NCBI RefSeq assembly: GCF_014644495.1
Contig: NZ_BMKU01000002.1
Coordinates: forward strand, 310,001-374,000
Direction of reading: 5' to 3'
DNA from: Pseudarthrobacter polychromogenes
GTDB lineage: Bacteria > Actinomycetota > Actinomycetes > Actinomycetales > Micrococcaceae
DNA: 64,000 bases
The notes beneath the pieces are model-generated. The model ran no database searches, was not told where the DNA came from, and saw nothing but the letters and a program-made list of their open reading frames with translations. This document shows positions 20,055 through 26,604 of the stretch, in pieces. Made by a program: the position numbers and the translations under genes. The stretch's first letter is position 1. Each line of letters starts with the position of its first letter.

Positions 20055-20833
20055 TGCTGGTTCCCTCCCGCCGTCGCCTGCGGTTCGAAGTGTGGATTGT
20101 CCTGGGTCTGTCCCTGGGCCAGTCTGCTGTGTACTCCGTGGTGCAGCTCCTGGACAAGATGACTCGTGCACCGCTGGCGGAAGGTACCTCCACACTTAAC
20201 CGCTCGCAGAGCACCCGCGAATATTTCGACCTGACGTACCAGCTGCTGGACATTCTGTTCGCGCTGGTTCCGGTGCTGCTGGTGCTCTACTTCCTCACCG
20301 ACCAGCGGCAGGCCTCGTCCGGCCATGGCAGCAACCCGGGTTCAGCCTTCCAAAAGCTGGGCTTTAACTTCGCCCGCCCCGGCCGGGATCTGCTCCAGGG
20401 GCTGGGTCTGGCAGCCCTGATCGGCGTTCCTTCCCTGGGCCTGTACGCTGCAGGCCGGGCCCTGGGGATTACGACGGCCATCATTCCCAGCGCACTGGAC
20501 GCGTACTGGTGGACGGTGCCGGTGCTGATCCTCTCCGCGATGCGCCATGCCGTGGTGGAGGAGGTCATCGTGGTGGGTTACCTGATGAACCGCTTCGGAA
20601 AGTTCGGCTGGAGCATTCCGCTTTCAATCATGGCAAGCTCGCTGCTTCGCGGCACCTACCACCTGTATCAGGGCTTCGGCCCCTTCATCGGCAACGTGGT
20701 GATGGGCATCGTCTTCGCGTGGCTGTACACCCGCACGCGGCGTGTGATGCCGCTTGTCATAGCCCACGCGCTGCTCGACATCGTGGCCTTCGTGGGCTTC
20801 AGCCTGTTCGGCAAGGCAGTCGGGCTGGGCTAA
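20054..20833 (+). CDS. CPBP (CAAX/ABI) family intramembrane metalloprotease
   Basis: 259 residues with about six to seven hydrophobic segments. The family motifs are present: an E-E pair in 'HAVVEEVIVVGYLMNRFG', 'RGTYHLYQG' (the R-x-x-x-H-x-x-x-G pattern) and a C-terminal His in 'PLVIAHALLDIVAF'. In eukaryotes the family processes prenylated proteins. Bacterial members cleave membrane or precursor peptides, often with unknown substrates. It stands alone between a DeoR gene and an oppositely oriented DUF222/HNH gene. Confidence 0.85.
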   Translation: MLVPSRRRLRFEVWIVLGLSLGQSAVYSVVQLLDKMTRAPLAEGTSTLNRSQSTREYFDLTYQLLDILFALVPVLLVLYFLTDQRQASSGHGSNPGSAFQKLGFNFARPGRDLLQGLGLAALIGVPSLGLYAAGRALGITTAIIPSALDAYWWTVPVLILSAMRHAVVEEVIVVGYLMNRFGKFGWSIPLSIMASSLLRGTYHLYQGFGPFIGNVVMGIVFAWLYTRTRRVMPLVIAHALLDIVAFVGFSLFGKAVGLG

Positions 20834-20890
20834 GCCTTCGCGGCAACCTCAGGCACTTTTGTCAGCACGACGGCGGACAGGAGGTGGCAG

Positions 20891-22579
20891 CTAAGTCAGT
20901 GCCGGGTCGCAGTCCGTTACTGCGTCCCAGTCAGTTACGGGGTCCCAGTCATTCAGGGGGTCTTGGGGCCGGACGGCTGGCAGGGCGTAGAAGTCGTCCC
21001 AGAGGGGGTCGTCCGCTGGTAGGTCGTCCAGGTCTATGAGGTTGTCATCTTCAGGTTCCTCCGGTGGAGGTTCCGGGTGCAGGAGGTCTGCGGCAGGGAA
21101 GTCCTGGGCGGCGGGCATCGGCGGGTGGGGCAGCAAGCCGCGGACTTGCCCGTCGTGGTGTTCCCCCGGGTTCAGCCCCGCCGGGAGGGCCAACATGACA
21201 GTTTCCGGCCTGTGGGGTGGTTCCCAGTCCTGGTGTTCGCTTTTGTAGTGCCGGCCGGTGGGTGAGGTCCAGCCGGGTGGTTCGTTCTTGGTGGCCGGTG
21301 TTGGTGTCCAGCCGGTGGTGTGCCGGAGTTTGTGGTGTTTTGGGCAGGGTTGTCCGAGGTTGCTGATTCCGGTTGTCCCGCCGTGCTGCCAGGCGAGGAG
21401 GTGGTCTGCCTCGTTATCCAGGGAGTTGTTGCTGCAGCCGGGGAAGGGGCATGTGCCGTCCCGCATCCGCAGCCAGTTCCGCATGGCTTTGGTGACCCGG
21501 TAGCTGGTCCGGCCGATTTCCAGCGGCGCCCCGTCCCTGGGATCAACGAGCACACGGTGGAAGGAGTCAGCTCCGTTCGCGACAAGTTTCCGGGCCATGG
21601 ACGGCGGGATGGGCCCGAACCCGTCCAGCATGGCGGGCTCGTCGGTCACTCCCATGAAGGCCAATACGGGCACGGTGACGAGCACCTGCGCCCGGATCGT
21701 CGACGACGGGGTGGGATCCGTTCCTGCGCCTGCCACGGCGCTGTTGCCTGCATTGGAGTTTGTACTGGTGCCGCTGGTGAGGAGCGCTTCGGCGAACTGG
21801 TCGGCCCGGATCTGGGTGAGGGTGCGGGGCTCGTTGGGTCCTTGTGCGGCCCGGGCGAGGGCGTTGAGGCGGTTCCATCCTGCCATGGCCTGGTGGGCGG
21901 GGAGGCAGGCCGAGAGCCAGGCCATGCCGTCCTGGTCCGGCCGGTATTCCACCCGCCGGTCCGCCAGACCCTTGGCGTGGCGTTTCTCGATCGATTCGGG
22001 GTGGTGGCGTTCCCGCCAGGTGCGTGCTTTGTGCTTGAACCGGTGCGCGGGCATCTCCCCGATCGTGGCCGCGGTGGCGGGCCTGGGGGTGTCGGGGTCC
22101 AGGAAATGGCCCTCAAGGGCGGCGGCGCCGGCGGCATCGAGGGTGGCTGCCTCGTCCGCCATGCCCCGGGCGTGCTGCCACGAGAGCGTGCCGGCCTGCA
22201 GGGCGGAAAGTGTCAGGGGCAAGGTGGTGGTCAGGGCGTGGGAGACGGACAGGAACGCGCTGGCGGCCCGCGGCCCGATGGCCAGCACGCACCCGATCTC
22301 CGCGGCGATGGCCATTTCCTGCGCGCGGGCCGGCGTCCCGGGAGGGGCCAGGGTATGGGCGGTGTCGGCGTATTTCATGGCAGCGCGAGACTTCAGGCCT
22401 GCGAGCCCGGCTTCTGCCTCCTTGGCGCCGGCGAGGATGTCCAGGTTTCCATCGGCCAGCCCGGCCAACGGATCGGCAGCCGAGAACGGCTCCGAACCGC
22501 ACCCGTCCACCTCGGCGTTGAGCAATGCAAGGGCGGCCCTGATGTCCGCAAACGCCTTCGCCACCGCTTCGCTGCCCAT
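20891..22579 (-). CDS. DUF222 / HNH endonuclease signature protein (13E12-type)
   Basis: About 562 residues from the ATG at 22579. That start is preceded on the minus strand by GATGAT and 6 nt, while a longer frame to 22681 runs into a nested palindrome. The N-terminal DUF222 region is Ala-rich (about 1-330). The HNH nuclease motif follows: 'RDGTCPFPGCSNN', then 'EADHLLAWQHGG', then 'PCPKHHKLRH' (His, Asn, His and zinc cysteines present). The proline-rich tail ends in short acidic repeats around 'DWDPVTDWDAVTDCDP'. In actinobacteria this is a multi-copy family related to the M. tuberculosis REP13E12 genes. Its role is not established, and mobility or recombination has been proposed. Presumably cytoplasmic. 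Confidence 0.88.
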   Translation of the reverse strand: MGSEAVAKAFADIRAALALLNAEVDGCGSEPFSAADPLAGLADGNLDILAGAKEAEAGLAGLKSRAAMKYADTAHTLAPPGTPARAQEMAIAAEIGCVLAIGPRAASAFLSVSHALTTTLPLTLSALQAGTLSWQHARGMADEAATLDAAGAAALEGHFLDPDTPRPATAATIGEMPAHRFKHKARTWRERHHPESIEKRHAKGLADRRVEYRPDQDGMAWLSACLPAHQAMAGWNRLNALARAAQGPNEPRTLTQIRADQFAEALLTSGTSTNSNAGNSAVAGAGTDPTPSSTIRAQVLVTVPVLAFMGVTDEPAMLDGFGPIPPSMARKLVANGADSFHRVLVDPRDGAPLEIGRTSYRVTKAMRNWLRMRDGTCPFPGCSNNSLDNEADHLLAWQHGGTTGISNLGQPCPKHHKLRHTTGWTPTPATKNEPPGWTSPTGRHYKSEHQDWEPPHRPETVMLALPAGLNPGEHHDGQVRGLLPHPPMPAAQDFPAADLLHPEPPPEEPEDDNLIDLDDLPADDPLWDDFYALPAVRPQDPLNDWDPVTDWDAVTDCDPALT

Positions 22580-22591
22580 AAACCCATCATC
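22580..22591 (-). promoter_or_regulatory. Leaderless-type promoter of the DUF222/HNH gene
   Basis: On the minus strand GATGAT (22591-22586), GGGTTT (6 nt), then ATG at 22579. Confidence 0.4.
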
Positions 22592-22669
22592 GGGGGAGGG
22601 TCTGACATTGACGCCGGAAGAGGCCGGGCATGCGGGAAACACGGCAAACTGGAACTGCTGGGAGACGAA

Positions 22670-22721
22670 TTCGGCCGCCATCGGCGGGTGACGCCGTTGT
22701 CACCTGCTGATGGCGGCCGAA
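22670..22721. repeat. Nested inverted repeat upstream of the DUF222/HNH gene
   Basis: Outer arms TTCGGCCGCCATC (22670-22682) and GATGGCGGCCGAA (22709-22721) are perfect over 13 bp. Inside, GGTGAC (22687-22692) and GTCACC (22699-22704) form a second perfect palindrome. The 52-bp element lies about 90 bp upstream of the preferred start. It may be a regulatory site, a recombination site or a remnant end of a mobile unit. Confidence 0.75.
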
Positions 22722-22749
22722 GCTTACGCGGGCAGTCTCAAGTACCGGC

Positions 22750-22765
22750 CCGGGTTGATACCCGG
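22750..22765 (-). terminator. Short hairpin after the VOC gene
   Basis: CCGGGT-TGAT-ACCCGG, a perfect 6-bp stem 30 nt past the stop of the minus-strand glyoxalase-like gene. There is no T-tract. Confidence 0.3.
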
Positions 22766-22794
22766 CGGGGGCGAACCCATGCCGGGAGGGGGCA

Positions 22795-23433
22795 TCAGAT
22801 AATGACTGCCCCGTTGGCGGTCTCGAAAGTCACCGAAAGGATCCCGGGGGTTCCGTGCGGTGCCACCCATTCCACGGCTACATCTTCCAGCGGCTTCTCC
22901 ACGGGTTCACCCAGCCACTCGGTTACCCGGGCGGCAGAGCCGGCTATGGTGAGGCAACTCATCTTGACGTTGCTCTCATAAGCGTTGGAGGGGTGCAGGG
23001 AAGGATCGCCCTCCCACTTGAGCATGTACGGGACCTGGGGGTCCGCGATCAGGCCGAGGATGCCGATCTGTTTCCAAACCAGTTCGCGGCCGTCAGGGAA
23101 CTTACGGTTGCCGTTGACTGAGGAGCGGCCCAGGCGTTCCTCAAAGGGGGCCAGGTCATCTACCTCGACGCACCAGCCCATCCAGCCGCCGCCGGCTGCA
23201 GACCGTGCACGCACTGCCTGGCCGAAGGGCGCCTTGTCCGAAGCCGGGTGGTCCAGGACCTCAACGACCTCAAGGTACTTGTGCCCCGCGAGCGGGATGA
23301 TCATATTCCGGGTTCCGAACCGCGGGTGTACTCCACCCTTCACTGCCTCAACGCCGAGGGCAGAGGAAATACGTTCGGTGGTGGCAGCCAGGCCATCGTG
23401 TTCACAGGCGTAAGAGACGTGATCCATGCGCAT
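22795..23433 (-). CDS. Glyoxalase-like (VOC superfamily) protein
   Basis: 212 residues. N-terminal 'MRMDHVSYACEHDGLAATTERIS' and 'NMIIPLAGHKYLEVVEVLDHP' match the first beta-alpha-beta-beta-beta unit of VOC proteins, with the His of 'DHVSYA' and the Glu of 'YLEVVE' as likely metal ligands (glyoxalase-like domain 3 type). A second, weaker unit occupies the C-terminal half. The reaction is unknown; VOC proteins include lyases, dioxygenases and resistance proteins. The ATG is preceded by CAAGAT and 6 nt (leaderless), and an iron-box-like palindrome overlaps the -35 region. Confidence 0.78.
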   Translation of the reverse strand: MRMDHVSYACEHDGLAATTERISSALGVEAVKGGVHPRFGTRNMIIPLAGHKYLEVVEVLDHPASDKAPFGQAVRARSAAGGGWMGWCVEVDDLAPFEERLGRSSVNGNRKFPDGRELVWKQIGILGLIADPQVPYMLKWEGDPSLHPSNAYESNVKMSCLTIAGSAARVTEWLGEPVEKPLEDVAVEWVAPHGTPGILSVTFETANGAVII

Positions 23434-23445
23434 GGCAACATCTTG
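23434..23445 (-). promoter_or_regulatory. Leaderless-type promoter of the VOC gene
   Basis: Minus strand CAAGAT (23445-23440), GTTGCC (6 nt), then ATG at 23433. Confidence 0.45.
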
Positions 23446-23469
23446 GCACTTTGTGATCGGGCTCTCAGC

Positions 23470-23483
23470 TAAGGGTAGCCTTA
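23470..23483. promoter_or_regulatory. DtxR/IdeR-like iron box
   Basis: TAAGGGTAGCCTTA is a near-perfect palindrome. On the minus strand the site reads AGTAAGGCTACCCTTAG, close to the DtxR/IdeR consensus (core AGGTTAGGCTAACCT). Its centre is about 43 nt upstream of the VOC start, overlapping the -35 region, which suits repression by an iron-loaded regulator. Inferred from sequence similarity only. Confidence 0.45.
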
Positions 23484-23492
23484 CTGGGATTT

Positions 23493-23529
23493 CCCCTGCG
23501 GAAAGTGATTGCGCGGACTCCCGCAGGGG
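23493..23529. repeat. Inverted repeat between the VOC and metY genes
   Basis: CCCCTGCGG (23493-23501) and CCGCAGGGG (23521-23529) form a 9-bp stem with a 19-nt loop in the divergent spacer. Role unknown. Confidence 0.4.
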
Positions 23530-23583
23530 TCATGCGCGGGACCATGTTCGTCACAATGCTGTGCCGCTTTGTGCAGGTGTTCC

Positions 23584-23589
23584 TACACT
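23584..23589 (+). promoter_or_regulatory. -10 element of metY
   Basis: TACACT, 6 nt before the start of the SAM-IV aptamer. The identical hexamer precedes the metX riboswitch, so both genes share promoter design. The -35 is poorly defined. Confidence 0.55.
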
Positions 23590-23594
23590 GGGCT

Positions 23595-23711
23595 CAGGTT
23601 ATGAGTGCCAGCGCCAAGCCCCGGCTTGCTGGCCGGCAACCCTCCTTCCGCGGTGGGGTGCCCCGGGTGAGGACCTGGCTGTCCGGTAAATGGCCGGATG
23701 GCAAGCGCGGC
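23595..23711 (+). ncRNA. SAM-IV riboswitch (metY leader)
   Basis: The aptamer begins CAGGTTATGAGTGCCAG and contains the conserved core AAGCCCCGGCTTGCTGGCC, GGCAACCCTCC, the CGCGG/GGGGTGCCCCGGGTGA segment and the closing ACCTGG that pairs with CAGGT. The 3' GGCAAGCGCGG strand forms the characteristic pseudoknot side. This matches the actinobacterial SAM-IV consensus as I know it. Binding of S-adenosylmethionine would lower expression of the downstream sulfhydrylase. A GGCCCG/CGGGCC helix (23709-23737) could be part of the expression platform. Confidence 0.92.
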
Positions 23712-23755
23712 CCGCGGTGCTTCGTGCATGCCGGGCCCAGTCAAAGGAGCCTTAG

Positions 23756-25081
23756 TTGTCCAACGGATGGTCATTCGAAACCCGTCAGATCCATGCAGGA
23801 CAGGAGCCGGACAGTGCCACAGGCGCCCGGGCACTTCCTATCTACCAGACCACGTCCTTCGTTTTTCCCAGCGCCGAGAGCGCCGCCAACCGGTTCGCCC
23901 TTGCTGAACTGGCACCCATCTATACCCGCATCGGCAACCCCACCCAGGAGGCCGTGGAACAGCGGATCGCCAGCCTTGAAGGCGGGCTGGGGGCACTGCT
24001 GCTGAGTTCGGGCCAGGCCGCCGAGACCTTCGCCATCCTGAACATTGCGGAGGCCGGCGACCATATCGTTGCCAGCCCCAGCCTTTACGGCGGAACATAC
24101 AACCTCTTTGCCCACACCCTGAAGAAGTTCGGCATTTCGGTGACCTTCGTGGCGGACCCGGACAACCTGGAGCAGTGGCGCACTGCAGTGCAGCCCAACA
24201 CCAAGCTGTTCTTCGGCGAGGTGGTTTCCAACCCCCGGCAGGACGTCCTGGACATCGAAGGCATCTCCCAGGTGGCACACGAGGCCGGTGTGCCCCTGAT
24301 CGTGGACAACACCCTGTCCACCCCGTACCTGATCCGCCCGCTGGAATGGGGAGCGGACATCGTTGTCCATTCGGCAACCAAGTACCTGGGCGGCCACGGC
24401 TCCGCGATTGCCGGCGTGATCGTGGACTCAGGAAACTTCGACTTCGGCAAGGACCCGGCGAAGTTCCCGGGCTTCAACACCCCGGACCTCACCTACAACG
24501 GGCTGGTGTACGCCAGGGACCTGGGCAAGGACGGTGCCCTTGGCGCCAACCTGTCCTACATCCTCAAGGCCCGCGTCCAGTTGCTCCGGGACCTGGGCTC
24601 CGCCGTCTCCCCGTTCAACGCATTCCTGATCGCACAGGGCCTGGAAACGCTGAGCCTGCGCGTGGAACGGCACGTTGCCAACGCCACGGAAGTGGCGCGC
24701 TGGCTGGAGGGAAGGGACGACGTCGAATCCGTCGCCTATGCGGGGTTGCCCTCCAGCCCGTGGTACGAGCGGGGCCGCAAGTATGGCCCCAAGGGCACGG
24801 GCGCGATTGTGTCCTTCAACCTGGCCGGCGGAGCCGAGGCCGGCAAGCGCTTCGTGGACGCGCTGGAGCTGCACTCCCATGTGGCGAACATCGGTGACGT
24901 CCGCTCCCTTGTCATCCACCCGGCGTCGACCACCCACAGTCAGCTTTCCCCGGAGCAGCAGGCTGTTGCCGGCGTAACCCCCGGCCTGGTCCGGCTGTCG
25001 GTGGGAATCGAACACATCGATGACATCCTGGCGGACCTGGAAGCCGGATTCCGGGCAGCGAAGGATGCCACCGGAGCCTAG
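23756..25081 (+). CDS. metY: O-acetylhomoserine aminocarboxypropyltransferase (sulfhydrylase)
   Basis: 441 residues from a TTG start at 23756, chosen because AAAGGAG sits 6 nt upstream and the translated sequence begins right at the family N-terminus (SNGWSFETRQIHAGQ). Cys/Met-metabolism PLP enzyme that converts O-acetylhomoserine and sulfide to homocysteine. Marks: 'PIYQTTSFVF', 'YTRIGNPTQ', 'SSGQAAETFAIL', the PLP lysine about 209 in 'SATKYLGGHGS', and 'DVRSLVIHPASTTHSQL'. Full length of the O-acetylhomoserine type (about 430), longer than MetB/MetC. It forms a unit with metX, each gene behind its own SAM-IV riboswitch. Confidence 0.95.
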   Translation: MSNGWSFETRQIHAGQEPDSATGARALPIYQTTSFVFPSAESAANRFALAELAPIYTRIGNPTQEAVEQRIASLEGGLGALLLSSGQAAETFAILNIAEAGDHIVASPSLYGGTYNLFAHTLKKFGISVTFVADPDNLEQWRTAVQPNTKLFFGEVVSNPRQDVLDIEGISQVAHEAGVPLIVDNTLSTPYLIRPLEWGADIVVHSATKYLGGHGSAIAGVIVDSGNFDFGKDPAKFPGFNTPDLTYNGLVYARDLGKDGALGANLSYILKARVQLLRDLGSAVSPFNAFLIAQGLETLSLRVERHVANATEVARWLEGRDDVESVAYAGLPSSPWYERGRKYGPKGTGAIVSFNLAGGAEAGKRFVDALELHSHVANIGDVRSLVIHPASTTHSQLSPEQQAVAGVTPGLVRLSVGIEHIDDILADLEAGFRAAKDATGA

Positions 25082-25166
25082 CCAGGCACCCGAAGAACCC
25101 ACCACGGCGGCAGGCCGGGGAAGTCACAACCAGTCACACTCTTGGCGGCAGGCGGGGGCTGTTTCG

Positions 25167-25172
25167 TACACT
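25167..25172 (+). promoter_or_regulatory. -10 element of metX
   Basis: TACACT, 6 nt before the SAM-IV aptamer, identical to the metY promoter hexamer. metX can therefore be transcribed independently of metY. Confidence 0.55.
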
Positions 25173-25177
25173 CGAAC

Positions 25178-25291
25178 CAGGTCATGAGTGCCAGTGACAG
25201 CCCCGGCTTGCTGGCCGGCAACCCTCCTTCCGCGGTGGGGTGCCCCGGGTGAAGACCTGGCCTGCCGGTCATTCGACGGCGGGCAAGCGCG
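25178..25291 (+). ncRNA. SAM-IV riboswitch (metX leader)
   Basis: Nearly identical to the metY aptamer through the core (from ATGAGTGCCAG to CCCCGGGTGA), with a perfect P1 helix CAGGTC/GACCTG. The last aptamer strand, GGCAAG (25282-25287), is complementary to CTTGCC (25302-25307). That helix would enclose the ribosome site AGAAGAGG and end one base before the ATG, pointing to control at translation initiation. Confidence 0.93.
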
Positions 25292-25307
25292 TAGAAGAGG
25301 TCTTGCC

Positions 25308-26423
25308 ATGACGGTTACCGTCACCCGTACCACCGTCCCCGAACACGGAATTGTCCGCTATGCCTCCATTGGGGGACTGGACCTTGAAGCCGGCGGCTGC
25401 CTGCCGGACGTCACGCTGGCCTACGAAACCTGGGGCACCCTTAACGCGGACGCCAGCAATGCAGTCCTGATCGAACACGCCCTGACCGGCAGCACCCACG
25501 TGACCCGTGGCGATACCGACGAACCGGGCTGGTGGGAGCAGCTGGCCGGGCCGGGTGCGCCCGTGGACACGGACCGTTTCTTTGTGGTGTCCATCAACAT
25601 TGTGGGCGGCTGCTACGGGTCCACCGGGCCGTCGTCCCCGGCACCTGACGGGGCCCCCTGGGGATCCCGGTTTCCCCTGGTCACGCTGCGGGACAGCACT
25701 GTGGCGGAGGCCCGGCTGGCTGACCAGCTGGGGATCAGGAGCTGGTTTGCGGTGCTCGGCGGTTCCATGGGCGGAGCCCGCGCACTTGAGTGGGCCATCA
25801 CCTTCCCGGAGCGGGTGCAGCGCTGCGCTGTGATTTCCGTGGGAGCCGCCAGCACGGCGGAGCAGATTGCGTTCGCACAGGCGCAGACCCTGGCGATCCG
25901 CCAGGATGCCAATTTCAATGGCGGCGACTACTACGGCGGCCCGTTCCCCGAGGACGGCCTGGCCCTGGCCCGGCGGATCGCGCACATCACCTACCGCTCC
26001 GCGGCGGAACTGGAAGGCAGGTTCGGCCGCGAACCGCAGGCTCCGGAGTCGCCCCTGCAGGGTGGTGTCCTGGCCGCCCGCGGACGCTACCAGGTGGAAA
26101 GCTACCTGGACCACCAGGGAAACAAACTGGTCCGGCGGTTCGATGCCAACAGCTACATCGCCATCACCGAGGCCCTGATGAGCCACGACATCTGCCGGGG
26201 CCGGGGGCCGCTTCCCGAGACCCTGGCGCGGTCGGGTGCGCGCTTCTTTGTGGCAGCCGTGGATTCTGACCGGCTCTACTTCCCGGCCCAGTCCCGGGAA
26301 CTTGCCGCCGCCCTGCCGGGAGAAGTGGACGTCCACGTCATTGAAGCTCCGATAGGCCATGACGGCTTCCTGACCGAAATAGGCCAGCTGGGCCGCCAGC
26401 TCAGGGCGCACCTTTCGGCTTAA
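25308..26423 (+). CDS. metX: Homoserine O-acetyltransferase
   Basis: 371 residues from the ATG at 25308; the longer frame runs back through the riboswitch. Alpha/beta-hydrolase-fold enzyme acetylating homoserine from acetyl-CoA, the first committed step to methionine. The nucleophile Ser is about 153 in 'VLGGSMGGARALEW'. The acid/base residues are the Asp in 'AVDSDRLYFP' and the His in 'IGHDGFLTE'. 'GGCYGSTGPSSP' is the family oxyanion/substrate region. The final ~20 residues are short and typical. It follows metY and is independently controlled by its own riboswitch. Confidence 0.95.
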   Translation: MTVTVTRTTVPEHGIVRYASIGGLDLEAGGCLPDVTLAYETWGTLNADASNAVLIEHALTGSTHVTRGDTDEPGWWEQLAGPGAPVDTDRFFVVSINIVGGCYGSTGPSSPAPDGAPWGSRFPLVTLRDSTVAEARLADQLGIRSWFAVLGGSMGGARALEWAITFPERVQRCAVISVGAASTAEQIAFAQAQTLAIRQDANFNGGDYYGGPFPEDGLALARRIAHITYRSAAELEGRFGREPQAPESPLQGGVLAARGRYQVESYLDHQGNKLVRRFDANSYIAITEALMSHDICRGRGPLPETLARSGARFFVAAVDSDRLYFPAQSRELAAALPGEVDVHVIEAPIGHDGFLTEIGQLGRQLRAHLSA

Positions 26424-26450
26424 GGCTGCCCCTCACAGGCAGGTAAATGT

Positions 26451-26474
26451 GCATTTATGCAGATAGCCTCTGCA
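26451..26474 (+). promoter_or_regulatory. ATGTGCAT box and hairpin upstream of the MHS transporter
   Basis: A box reading ATGTGCAT is followed by ATGCAG (26457-26462) and CTGCAT (26469-26474), a 6-bp inverted repeat. ATGTGCAT is also the half-site of the palindrome at 30192-30209 in front of the LysR gene of this cluster, suggesting shared control. Inference. Confidence 0.35.
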
Positions 26475-26604
26475 TGATTCGCCGTTGAGCTTGGCGTTCA
26501 GGCGGACCATACTCGTTGGGACCCGGCGGTTCGTGGCCAAAATCACACGTATCCGCCTCAGACTGTCCCAGTGGTGTCGAAGAAGACGCCGAAGGAGTTC
26601 ATCA

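Noticed and set aside
21320..22981. 553-residue plus-strand open frame opposite the DUF222/HNH gene
   Set aside because: Gly/Arg-rich antisense frame. The minus-strand frame has the HNH motif and family-wide architecture.
26485..26604. 40-residue N-terminal extension of the MHS transporter
   Set aside because: Arg-rich and unlike the family; GAAGGAG correctly precedes the ATG at 26605.
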